Shown here piece after piece: positions 52,728 to 63,603 of a DNA stretch of 64,000 nt (positions are counted from its first letter, which is position 1; every line of letters begins with the position of its first letter). Under the pieces are notes generated by a model. That model did no database searches. It had not been told where the DNA came from and saw only the letters and a program-made list of their open reading frames with translations. The stretch covers positions 852,001 through 916,000 of the forward strand of contig NZ_CP072913.1 in assembly GCF_017968885.1 (NCBI RefSeq), written 5' to 3'. A program made the translations under genes and the position numbers. The stretch comes from Pseudomonas sp. Tri1 (GTDB lineage: Bacteria > Pseudomonadota > Gammaproteobacteria > Pseudomonadales > Pseudomonadaceae).

Positions 52728-53296
52728 CACAACGATACCCCGTCATCAAGACCTTCCATCTTCCTAGGAGGGAGGATTCGAGTGGCCTCTGGGCCCACAA
52801 GATCCAGACCGAGTTGGGTGCTCGATAGAGTAGAAATGGCATTCTGGAGTCTCTTACTCACGTGCTCTGCTCTTTGCTCATTCGAGTCGCGAAGGTAGTG
52901 TTCTTCTATCGACCGTATGTTTGCGTGGCAGCGGTCCTTGGCGGCGAGGCCTACCGCCTCATGGAATGCTTCAATTCCAAATTTGCCTTCATGGATGAGG
53001 GTGATGCTCCATTCCACAAGATTCGTTCCAAAAACGGAGGCTGCTGCTAGGGCTTTCGCATTTTCAAGTTGATCCAGCGCTAGTTCCGGCATTTCCAGAG
53101 AGTTATCACCGCCCGTAAAGATAGCTTTCAAGGCTTCCATCAGATGCCACGAGACCTCCATTTTGAAGTCGCTGGCAACTGCGTGCGTCGTTGCCTCTGC
53201 GATCTGGGATGCATCGTAGGTGTCTTGGTCCGCTCGCTTTGCCAGTTCTTTCCATGGCTTTCGCAACTTCAAGCTTCTATGTGGCCCATCGCTCAT
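52727..53296 (-). CDS. Uncharacterised first protein of QueC-like operon
   Basis: A 189-residue protein that I do not recognise. The ATG at 53296 (MSDGPHRS) has GGGGG about 10 nt upstream. A longer frame reaches a TTG at 53383, but that would place the start inside the double operator, so it is rejected. The sequence is helical and charged (QIAEATTHAVASDFKMEVSWHLMEALKAIF; FHEAVGLAAKDRCHANIRSIEEHYLRDS), with no signal peptide. Translation is coupled to the QueC-like gene. It may be the substrate or partner of that enzyme. Confidence 0.72.
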   Translation of the reverse strand: MSDGPHRSLKLRKPWKELAKRADQDTYDASQIAEATTHAVASDFKMEVSWHLMEALKAIFTGGDNSLEMPELALDQLENAKALAAASVFGTNLVEWSITLIHEGKFGIEAFHEAVGLAAKDRCHANIRSIEEHYLRDSNEQRAEHVSKRLQNAISTLSSTQLGLDLVGPEATRILPPRKMEGLDDGVSL

Positions 53297-53324
53297 TTCG
53301 TGCAGCCCCCAGTGAATACCGGTT

Positions 53325-53367
53325 TTGACATTGTCAGATAATGCAAAAATAAATCTGACAATGTCAA
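53325..53367 (-). promoter_or_regulatory. Double palindromic operator upstream of QueC-like operon
   Basis: TTGACATTGTCAGAT (53325-53339) and its exact inverse ATCTGACAATGTCAA (53353-53367) are separated by 13 nt. Each arm is itself a palindrome, TGACATTGTCA or TGACAATGTCA, and their centres are 30 bp apart, on nearly the same face of the helix. On the minus strand TTGACA (-35) and CATTAT (-10, 18-nt spacer) lie within it, so binding would block the promoter. The operon's XRE protein is the likely binder. Confidence 0.7.
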
Positions 53368-53629
53368 GGTGCTTTGAAGCCAAGAAATACCCTGACTGGG
53401 CTTAAGTCCACTAGAGTTCCTATTTTTGGGCTTCCCAGAGTGAGGGTCGCATAGGGCAATATCACGGCTCGACCAAAATTTGCGAAGGCCGGCTGCATTG
53501 TGAGCAGGCTTGAGCCGTTGCTCAAACCTTGAGATAAAGACCCGTCCGTCATACAGATGACGCAGTCAACTGTCGGGTCTGTCGTCGGTAGAAAATATCA
53601 CTGGGGATCAACTAAAAGGATTGAAGAAT

Positions 53630-56215
53630 ATGGCTTTCAAGACGCCGCCGACCGGAGGGTCAGTGCCGGAGACACCAGACAAGCTGTTCCGTGAACTTAC
53701 ACGACGCAAGTTCCCAGATGTGTTGCCCCATCAGGCTGAGATGATGCAAGCTTATGCAGCCTCGGCCCTTGATCATTCAGACGTCGCGCTGCAGCTACCG
53801 ACGGGAAGTGGGAAGACCCTTGTGGGTCTGCTGATCGCGGAGTGGCGTCGAAGGAAATACAAAGAGCGCGTGGTCTACCTGTGCCCTACTAGGCAGCTGG
53901 TTCACCAAGTGGCAGAGCAGGCGAACGACAAATACGGGCTCTCCGTCGCTACATTCGTAGGCAAGCAGCGCGAGTATTCGCCCTCCGCAAAAGCTGATTA
54001 CCAGCAGGCAGAAAAAATCGCGATTACGACCTACTCTGGCCTCTTCAACACCAACCCGTATTTCGACAATGCTGACATCATTCTTGTCGATGATGCGCAT
54101 GCCAGCGAAAACTACATCGCTTCACATTGGACATTGCGCATAAGCCGACTCGAACCGAATCACGGCGTGCTGCATCAGGCCCTGGCTAACGCACTCACGC
54201 CATATCTGACACCGACAGATCTGTCCCGGCTGCGCGGAGTCTGGGAGGATGTTGTAGATCGTACTTGGGTAGATAAGCTCGCTACTCCAACGCTTGCTTT
54301 GCTCAGTCCTCAGTTGGTAGAAATACTGGATACACACACCGCTGGCTGCGACCTGAAGTATCCATGGTCACTACTGCGTGACCACATCGATGCCTGTCAT
54401 GTGTATCTATCGTCTCAGGAGATCCTGATACGTCCTCTTCTTCCTCCAACGTTCTCGCACCCAGCGTTTGGAGCCGCAAAGCAACGGATCTACATGTCCG
54501 CCACTTTGGGTGCGGGCGGTGATCTAGAGCGATTGACCGGCCGTAAGGCAATAAAACGACTGCCAGCTCCTGCAGGATGGGACACACAAGGGGTCGGGCG
54601 CCGTTTCTTCATTTTTCCCGAAATGTCTCTTACAACGGACGAAACAACTGTCCTGCGAACTGAGCTGATGAAGCGTGCTGGGCGTAGCGTCGTCCTGGTA
54701 CCCAGTGACCGGGCAGAGGATGCCATCGCAGAACAGGTCGATACTTCATTGAAGTATCCCGTCTATCACGCAGGTGATATCGAGGAGTCCAAGGCGGATT
54801 TCGTCAACTGCGATCACGCAGTTGCTGTCGTGGCAAACCGGTATGACGGGATAGATTTCGCTGGCGACGAATGCCGACTGCTATTTATTGAGGGGCTGCC
54901 GAAAGCGGTGAATTCTCAGGAACGATTCCTAATGACTCGGATGGGGGCTAATGCGCTTTATAACGAGCGAATTCAGACACGTGTTGTTCAGGCAATCGGC
55001 CGCTGCACACGGTCACTGGAAGATTATTCAGCGGTCGTGGTTTCGGGGGAGGAATTGCCTGACTACCTGGCGGACGTTCGGCGCAGACCCTTCTTCCATC
55101 CCGAGCTTCAGGCCGAGATTTCCTTCGGCGCCTTGCAGTCCAAAGACGCAACCTTGGCCGATCTGATCGAAAACTTTGAGATGTTTTTGAAGAACGATCT
55201 GGATTGGGAGCAAGCCAACAATCAGATCGTCGAAGAGCGTAAGCGCGCCCAGCAGAAATTCCTACCTGCGATCGAAGAGCTGCACCAGGCGGTGGGATGG
55301 GAAATCGATTACCAGACGGCGCTTTGGCACCACAACTATGAAAGTGCGGTTAGTTCTGCTGAGCGGGTGCTAGGCGTCCTCATTGCACCGGAGCTCAGAG
55401 GCTACCGTGCACTCTGGAACTACCTGGCTGGCTCGGCTTGTCACCTTGGTGCGCAAAGCGGTATTACCTCGCTCGCCGCAAAGGCCAGACAGTACTTTCG
55501 AGACGCTCATAAATGCGCTCCCAACATCACCTGGCTCACAGCCTTCGCTCGCCGAGAGGTCAACGACGCTGTAACGGCTCAGTCCGATGACATCGCGCTG
55601 CAGCGTCAAGTTGAACGGGTCGGCGCTGAGCTGACCCGCCTTGGAGCAACTCATGACCGTGAATTCGCAAAGAAAGAAAAGTTGATCCTTGAAGGGCTTC
55701 AGCATCCTGATACTTTTGAGCTGGCGCAAAAAGACTTGGGAAGCTTGCTCGGGTTCAGTGCCGGAAAAATCGAATCAGATGGCTCACCTGATCCTTGGTG
55801 GATTTCCGACTCGCAGTGCATCGTTTTTGAAGACTATGTCGACACTACAGACGGTACCCTTGCTGTGAACAAGGCTCGGCAGGCAACCTCCCATCCAGAT
55901 TGGATGAGATTGAATGTCGAGGAGTCCAAGGGCTGCGACTTCCTGACCGTACTGGTGACTCCGGCGCGGAAAATCCGGCAGGCTGCAGTGGTTCACGCCG
56001 ATGGGCTGCTGTACTGGGAGCTCAGTGATTTTCGCAGGTTTGCAGAGCACGCCTTGCAGACGGTACGGGAGCTCCGCGCAAGCTTCTATGAGCAAGGCGA
56101 TCTGGTGTGGCAGGCGGAAGCAGCTGATGTACTCAAGCAGCGTGGCATCGACTTCGCTTCGATCTGCAAGTACCTGCGAAGTAGACCTGCCGTGAAATAC
56201 ATGGAAGAGGTATAG
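53630..56215 (+). CDS. Large superfamily 2 (XPD/DEAD-like) helicase
   Basis: An 861-residue helicase. Motif I is LPTGSGKT (residues 56-63), motif Ia YLCPTRQLVHQV, motif II VDDAH, motif III-like YMSATLG, and motif VI VVQAIGRCTRS. The start at 53630 follows AAAGGA by 9 nt. The C-terminal ~350 residues (from about 510) have no recognised nuclease motif and may form a defence-specific domain. It is divergent from the QueC-like operon, 333 nt away. That gap holds the double operator and a nested dyad at 53539-53579 but no gene. Whether it belongs to the same system is not settled; a terminator follows. Confidence 0.85.
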   Translation: MAFKTPPTGGSVPETPDKLFRELTRRKFPDVLPHQAEMMQAYAASALDHSDVALQLPTGSGKTLVGLLIAEWRRRKYKERVVYLCPTRQLVHQVAEQANDKYGLSVATFVGKQREYSPSAKADYQQAEKIAITTYSGLFNTNPYFDNADIILVDDAHASENYIASHWTLRISRLEPNHGVLHQALANALTPYLTPTDLSRLRGVWEDVVDRTWVDKLATPTLALLSPQLVEILDTHTAGCDLKYPWSLLRDHIDACHVYLSSQEILIRPLLPPTFSHPAFGAAKQRIYMSATLGAGGDLERLTGRKAIKRLPAPAGWDTQGVGRRFFIFPEMSLTTDETTVLRTELMKRAGRSVVLVPSDRAEDAIAEQVDTSLKYPVYHAGDIEESKADFVNCDHAVAVVANRYDGIDFAGDECRLLFIEGLPKAVNSQERFLMTRMGANALYNERIQTRVVQAIGRCTRSLEDYSAVVVSGEELPDYLADVRRRPFFHPELQAEISFGALQSKDATLADLIENFEMFLKNDLDWEQANNQIVEERKRAQQKFLPAIEELHQAVGWEIDYQTALWHHNYESAVSSAERVLGVLIAPELRGYRALWNYLAGSACHLGAQSGITSLAAKARQYFRDAHKCAPNITWLTAFARREVNDAVTAQSDDIALQRQVERVGAELTRLGATHDREFAKKEKLILEGLQHPDTFELAQKDLGSLLGFSAGKIESDGSPDPWWISDSQCIVFEDYVDTTDGTLAVNKARQATSHPDWMRLNVEESKGCDFLTVLVTPARKIRQAAVVHADGLLYWELSDFRRFAEHALQTVRELRASFYEQGDLVWQAEAADVLKQRGIDFASICKYLRSRPAVKYMEEV

Positions 56216-56224
56216 CTGTATCTG

Positions 56225-56254
56225 AAGCGTCCCTGATTTGAGGCAGGGGCGCTT
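56225..56254 (+). terminator. Hairpin after helicase gene
   Basis: AAGCGTCCCTG, an 8-nt loop and CAGGGGCGCTT form an 11-bp stem with one T-G wobble, 9 nt after the helicase stop, followed by GTTCAATTCT. The T-tract is weak. It separates the convergent helicase and integrase genes. Confidence 0.55.
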
Positions 56255-56317
56255 GTTCAATTCTCACTACTCTTGTTTCTCCTTCCCGCTCCTCGACTTT
56301 GGGCATGTGAGGTGTGG

Positions 56318-57616
56318 TTAGCCGGTCGATACTCGTTTCAGTCCCCTTGTCTCCTGAACGGCTGCGATCGACAAACTACCGGTAGCTGCATGCTGAATGT
56401 GCTCGCTCCACCAGATCATCATCGGGCGTCTTCTCTCAATGTAATCCGCACGATTGTAGGCGCTACGCACTTCGTCCTTATCTACGTGCGCAAGTGCGAC
56501 TTCGATCAGCTCCGAGTCCCACCCCTGTTCGTTCAGGATGGTACTGGCCATGGACCGCATGCCGTGGCTTACCAAACGACCTTCAAAGCCCATGCGTTTC
56601 AAGGCCATGTTTGCCGTCTGGCTATTGCAGTGAGTTCGCGGATCTTTGTCTGCAGGGAATACGTACTCCCTATGGCCGCTATAGGGTTTGATCGTTTCTA
56701 GCAGGGCAAGTGCATGTTCGGTCAAAGGTATGACGTGAGCGCGTCGTTTTTTCATACGCTCCGCTGGGATCGTCCACGTTTTCTTGTCGAGGTCGATGTC
56801 GGCCCAGGAAGTCGTGGCGGCTTCCGCTGGACGGGTCATGGTGTGGAGTTGCCATTCGATCAGACAACGTGTTGTTCTTTTTATGCTCGCATTAGCGATG
56901 GCTACCATTAGCTCTGGCAGCTCTTCGGGGCGGAGGGCTGCCATGTTCTGTTTTTTCGGCTTTTTGAAAACGCCCCGGATGCCGCTGAGTGGATTGGCGA
57001 AGATTATTCCCGAGTTCACGCCATGGATCATGATCTCATTGAGCCTTTGAGTCAGCCGCTTCACTGTCTCTAAGCTGCCTTTCGTTTCCAGAGGGCGGAG
57101 CAATTCGATGACCATCGGCGCAGTGATTTGCGAGAGGGGTACAGTTCCGAGTTTTGGAAATACGTGGAGGGTGAGAGAGCGCCATATGTCTTCGGCATAG
57201 GCCGGTGTAACGACATCCTGCTTCAGCTCGAACCAAGTAGCAGCTACGTTCTCGAATGTATGCTCAGTGGCTGCTTTTTTTGTTTGCTCCAACGCATTGC
57301 GTTGCTCTTTCGGGTCGATGGCCAGCGCGAGCAGTTCTCTAGCTTCGACCGTTTTCTTTCTGGCTTGCGCGAGAGAGAGCTCTGGGTAGGTGCCCAGTCC
57401 CATGTTGATGCGATTCTTCGTTACCAGATGCCGGTAGTTGAAGTTCCACAGCGTAGAGCCATTAATTCTCACTCGCAATTGTAGGCCGTCGCCATCACTG
57501 AGGACGTAATCTTTGTCTTTTGGCTTGATGGCTTTGAGCTGGCGATCAGAGAGGCGGGTGGCTTGAGCGCACAATAGGTATTCTACGACATCGTTTGGTA
57601 TTCCAAAAATTACCAC
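56318..57616 (-). CDS. Tyrosine integrase (P4-type)
   Basis: A 432-residue site-specific recombinase. An N-terminal DUF4102 arm-binding domain (LSDRQLKAIKPKDKDYVLSDGDGLQLRVRI) precedes the SAM-like core domain and the catalytic domain with R (TMTRPAEA), H-x-x-R (SHGMRSMAST) and Tyr (YNRADYIERR). It is adjacent to the 3' end of ssrA (144 nt), a typical attachment site. The GTG start at 57616 lies among iterated GGTATTCC motifs and lacks a good ribosome-binding site; a TTG 14 codons later could be the true start. Confidence 0.93.
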   Translation of the reverse strand: MVIFGIPNDVVEYLLCAQATRLSDRQLKAIKPKDKDYVLSDGDGLQLRVRINGSTLWNFNYRHLVTKNRINMGLGTYPELSLAQARKKTVEARELLALAIDPKEQRNALEQTKKAATEHTFENVAATWFELKQDVVTPAYAEDIWRSLTLHVFPKLGTVPLSQITAPMVIELLRPLETKGSLETVKRLTQRLNEIMIHGVNSGIIFANPLSGIRGVFKKPKKQNMAALRPEELPELMVAIANASIKRTTRCLIEWQLHTMTRPAEAATTSWADIDLDKKTWTIPAERMKKRRAHVIPLTEHALALLETIKPYSGHREYVFPADKDPRTHCNSQTANMALKRMGFEGRLVSHGMRSMASTILNEQGWDSELIEVALAHVDKDEVRSAYNRADYIERRRPMMIWWSEHIQHAATGSLSIAAVQETRGLKRVSTG

Positions 57617-57647
57617 TGAAGGGCTTGGAATACCATGTGGAATACCA
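57576..57647. repeat. Iterated GGTATTCC motifs at integrase 5' end
   Basis: Four related motifs occur within 72 nt: AGGTATTCTA (57576), TGGTATTCCA (57596), and in the opposite sense TGGAATACCA (57626) and TGGAATACCA (57638, 12 bp after the previous). They flank the integrase start. Such arrays are typical of integrase arm-type or excisionase/repressor sites. Confidence 0.6.
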
Positions 57648-57722
57648 ATGGTTGTAGATTTTATCGGACGTCATGGGACGCTGATGGCGCTGGAAGCCCT
57701 GTATTTACTGGATTCCAGGCAC

Positions 57723-57748
57723 AAAAAAAGACGTCCGTGGACGTCTTT
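57723..57748 (-). terminator. ssrA terminator
   Basis: On the minus strand AAAGACGTCC-AC-GGACGTCTTT forms a 10-bp stem followed by a T run, 12 nt after the CCA end of ssrA. This is a standard rho-independent terminator of the tmRNA gene. Confidence 0.85.
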
Positions 57749-57759
57749 AGATGATGAAA

Positions 57760-58158
57760 TGGTGGAGCCGGGGGGATTTGAACCCCCGTCCGCCAGTACT
57801 CCGCTGTCGGTACTACATGCGTAGCCGTGTCTATTAAGTTAACCCTCAGCGACCCGACGGGCAGGGTGCTTTGGGCGAGTTGTGTAAGTTTTAGCCGCTT
57901 CGTCCACAACGTACTGCACGGCGATTCTGTTCTATATGACAATCACTTTGGGTTTACAGACATCCCCTGGTGATTGCTGGGCCCGAAGGCGCCAGAAGTG
58001 TTTTAGGCAGCAAACGCCATTTGGTCGTTCGAAGCTTCAACACCGTAGGTTTCGTCATTGGCAACTATAGGAAGTTGCAACAGTGGATTTACGAGTTCTG
58101 TTACCAACTCGGCATGCACCTAAAGTTTCGCAACCGGCGTCGAATCCTAAACGGCCCC
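57760..58158 (-). ncRNA. ssrA: Transfer-messenger RNA (tmRNA)
   Basis: A 399-nt RNA for trans-translation. The 5' end GGGGCCG pairs with the 3' CGGCTCC before ACCA; the TpsiC arm GGGGGTTCAAATCCCCCC is complete. The resume codon GCC follows AGTT at 58062, and the tag frame to TAA (58003-58005) encodes ANDETYGVEASNDQMAFAA, 19 residues. The gene is intact although an integrase lies next to its 3' end, so the attachment event rebuilt or spared the RNA. The tag end AFAA fits the ClpXP signal. Confidence 0.95.
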
Positions 58159-58252
58159 GAGCCTGGCGCTTCTTGAAGCTGTTGAAGCGGCAAGCAGCTG
58201 CAGTGTACGCCAATCCGCGTCTGAGGCCAACCCGAAGGTTGGCCCGCAGCGG

Positions 58253-58543
58253 TCAGGAGTTTTTACCGTCTTTGTTTGCCTTCTGGATCTCTTGAATGGT
58301 TTGAGTGGTTTCAGAGATACATTTCTCAGTGCCTTCCTTGGTGTTCTGAGCCTGATGGGCTTTGGCTTGCTGGACGCTGGCTTCGACGCGTGCACTGAGG
58401 TCTGGCGCCTGGATTTGGTTTTTGGCGTTGGCAATGGTTTGCAGGTTTGTTTCGCAGAGGCTTTCCGTGCCGCCGGCGGCAAATGAGGACGACGCCAGCA
58501 TGGAGGCAGTAACGAACAGACCTAGCAGTACAGAGCGTTTCAT
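58253..58543 (-). CDS. Small secreted protein
   Basis: A 96-residue protein with a signal peptide (MKRSVLLGLFVTASMLASSSFA, cleavage before AGG). The mature ~74 residues contain two cysteines (SLCETN, EKCISET) that may form a disulfide, and are helical, glutamine- and lysine-rich. The start has AAGGAGAG 4-6 nt upstream. I do not recognise a family; it resembles short periplasmic Pseudomonas proteins of unknown function. It is not connected to the lactate operon, which ends 127 nt upstream of its start in the same direction. That gap holds a hairpin GTCCCGCATTTGCGGGAC (58606-58623) without a clear T-tract. Confidence 0.8.
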   Translation of the reverse strand: MKRSVLLGLFVTASMLASSSFAAGGTESLCETNLQTIANAKNQIQAPDLSARVEASVQQAKAHQAQNTKEGTEKCISETTQTIQEIQKANKDGKNS

Positions 58544-58670
58544 GTGTCTCTCCTTGAACTGAGGGCGCAGGCATCGCCGGCCATCAGTACGGCTACCAAT
58601 TTAGGGACGGTCCCGCATTTGCGGGACTTGATCAGTGGACTGCGACCCTACGCCAGGGTTCTATTTTTCT

Positions 58671-61477
<2,807 letters not shown>

Positions 61478-61481
<4 letters not shown>

Positions 61482-62149
61482 TGGTCCTCCAGAATCAAAA
61501 CCACCAGATCCTTCGGACCATGGGCGCCATAGGCCAGGACTTGCTCGATGTCGGCGGTCTTCGACGGGCCTGACACCAGCAGGGCGTTGGTGGGCATGCC
61601 TTGGGCCCATTCGAATTCCTGTTGCACTTCATAGAAGTTGTCGCGGATTTCGCTGGCCTTGAGCAGGGCGAAATGCACCGGTGGCACCAGGCTCATCAGT
61701 CGCGGCTCTTCCCGCGTTGGCCAAAGAATCAGGCTACCGGTGGCGGCGATGGCGCCGAGGGTTCCGGTCAGGCTGGCAGGCGTGTCGTTGAACAGTTCGG
61801 CTTTCCATTCCTCTACCGGGCGGTCGTAGGCCTTGAGAGGTGGCAGGTCGGGATTGTTTGCCCAAAACTGTGTGATTTTTTGCCCGTGCGCAGTGGTCGG
61901 GGCGATGAGCAAACTCGGCAACTGGCGGTCACGCAGCAACTGCGCCAGCAGCGCCGGCCAGCCTTCACCGGACGTCAGATGGATTTCGGTGTGCACCGCT
62001 TCCATCAATTTGCGCAATTGTGGAATGCACTGCTCGGGCGCGTAGCGGTAGGTTTGCGTCACCAGCTCGACATCGAAGTTGTCGGCAACCGGCGTGGCGC
62101 CCGTCAGACTTTTGCGCAGCTTGGCGAGGATATTGTTTTTGGCGCTCAT
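61478..62149 (-). CDS. lutC: Lactate-utilisation protein C
   Basis: A 223-residue LutC/YkgG-family (LUD domain) protein (NNILAKLRKSLTG; LSGTLGAIAATGSLILWPTREEPRLMSLVPPVHFAL). LutA, LutB and LutC form the iron-sulfur L-lactate oxidation complex. It overlaps lutB at its start and the dehydrogenase gene at its end (both ATGA). Confidence 0.95.
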
Positions 62150-63603
62150 CGGCGGTCTCCCTGCTGGTTCAGGTGTTCGCGAGCCAGGTCATGCAATGAG
62201 CGGGCGGCGGGTTTGGGTGCGCTGTGGTTCTGGGTCCATGGGCCGATATTTTGGGGTGTCAGGGCGCGCAGGCGCGTGGCGAGGAAACCGAACAGCCGAT
62301 ACAGTCGCGGCGAACTGTTGAGCCGGGCCCAGGCATTCCAGATGAACCGCTCCTTGGGCGAGTATTTGCTGCCCTGGCCGCGCATCACTTGGTTCGGGCT
62401 GTCCGGCGCCTTGACGTTTTCTTCTCGCAGCCGCCGCAGTAGCGCGGGAATCGGGATTTTCACCGGACACACCTCACCGCAGGCGCCACACAGCGAAGAC
62501 GCGCTCGGGTGGTCCGGGACTTTGGCGAGGCCGACCATGTGCGGCGTGATGATTTTTCCGATAGGTCCCGGGTACACCTCGCCGTAGGCATGACCGCCGA
62601 TTCGGGTATAGACCGGGCAATGATTCATACAGGCGCCGCAGCGGATGCAGTTCAGGGTCTGGCGCAATTCGCTGTCGGCAAACGCCTGGCTGCGACCGTT
62701 GTCCAGCAGCACCAGGTGAACCTCCTGGGGACCGTCAAGTTCGTCAGGCTTGCGCGGGCCGGAGATCATGTTGACGTAGGTGGTGATCGGCTGGCCGAGG
62801 GCCGAGCGGGTCAGCAGCGAGAGCAGCGGCACGACATCGCGCAGGTTTTCCACGACTTTTTCGATGCCGGTTACGGCGATGTGCACCGGCGGTACGGTGG
62901 TGGACATCCGCCCATTGCCTTCGTTTTCCACTAGCAGCAGCGTGCCGGTTTCGGCCACGGCGAAGTTGACGCCCGAGACGCCGATATCAGCTTCGAAGAA
63001 TTTCTGCCGCAATACCTTGCGACCGATCTGAATGAGTTGGTCGACGTCCTTGGTGTACTCCACGCCGAGTTTGTCGTGGAACAAGGACGCGACCTGACCG
63101 GCGTTCTTGTGGATCGCCGGCATAATGATGTGTGAAGGCTTCTCGTGATCGAGCTGGACGATGTACTCCCCCATGTCGGATTCGAGACATTCAATGTCCC
63201 GAGCCTCGAGGAAATGGTTCATCTCCATCTCTTCGCTGACCATCGATTTGCCCTTGATCACTTGCCGCGCCTCGTGAGCCCGGATGATCGAGAGGACGAT
63301 GCCATTGGCCTCGTCCACCGTCTCCGCCCAGTGCACGTTCACACCGTTGCGGGTCAGGTTGGTTTCAAGTTGCTCGAGCAGGTCGGGCAGCTTGGATAAC
63401 GCGCGGGCGCGGACGGCATTGCCGAGCACTCGCAGGTGTTCTCTTTCGTGGGCATCGCTGAAGGACGTTGCCCGCTTGGTCATCAGTGAATCCATCGCGC
63501 TGCGAAAGTTGTTTCGCAGTTGCGTGTCGTCCAAAGCCTTGTGGGCCCGGGCGCGAAAATCTTCCTGCACCTCAATGGTCGGGATCAGCGTCGGCGTGCT
63601 CAT
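62146..63603 (-). CDS. lutB: Lactate-utilisation iron-sulfur protein B
   Basis: A 485-residue LutB/YkgF-family protein. It has the LUD domain (GKSMVSEEMEMNHFLEARDIECLESDMGEYIVQL; DIGVSGVNFAVAETGTLLLVENEGNGR) and two 4Fe-4S motifs (CIRCGACMNHCPVY, CGACGEVCPVK). The ATG at 63603 overlaps the lutA stop (ATGA). It transfers electrons in the lactate-oxidising complex. Confidence 0.96.
   Translation of the reverse strand: MSTPTLIPTIEVQEDFRARAHKALDDTQLRNNFRSAMDSLMTKRATSFSDAHEREHLRVLGNAVRARALSKLPDLLEQLETNLTRNGVNVHWAETVDEANGIVLSIIRAHEARQVIKGKSMVSEEMEMNHFLEARDIECLESDMGEYIVQLDHEKPSHIIMPAIHKNAGQVASLFHDKLGVEYTKDVDQLIQIGRKVLRQKFFEADIGVSGVNFAVAETGTLLLVENEGNGRMSTTVPPVHIAVTGIEKVVENLRDVVPLLSLLTRSALGQPITTYVNMISGPRKPDELDGPQEVHLVLLDNGRSQAFADSELRQTLNCIRCGACMNHCPVYTRIGGHAYGEVYPGPIGKIITPHMVGLAKVPDHPSASSLCGACGEVCPVKIPIPALLRRLREENVKAPDSPNQVMRGQGSKYSPKERFIWNAWARLNSSPRLYRLFGFLATRLRALTPQNIGPWTQNHSAPKPAARSLHDLAREHLNQQGDRR

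Larger units (their letters stand above)
43099..57759. mobile_element. Candidate defence island integrated at ssrA
   Basis: Nearly 14.7 kb of lower-GC sequence with non-Pseudomonas-like codon use lies between the last chromosomal gene and the 3' end of ssrA. It holds a tyrosine integrase next to ssrA and at least three putative defence modules. ssrA 3' ends are classic attachment sites for such integrases. I could not find a second copy of the ssrA 3' end at the left side, so the left boundary (43.1-43.35 kb, a 255-nt stretch with no recognisable feature) is approximate and the element may be degraded. Confidence 0.6.

Noticed and set aside
53297..53383. TTG start at 53383 for the first gene of the QueC-like operon
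   Set aside because: It would put coding sequence through the double operator and promoter; the ATG at 53296 has a good ribosome-binding site.
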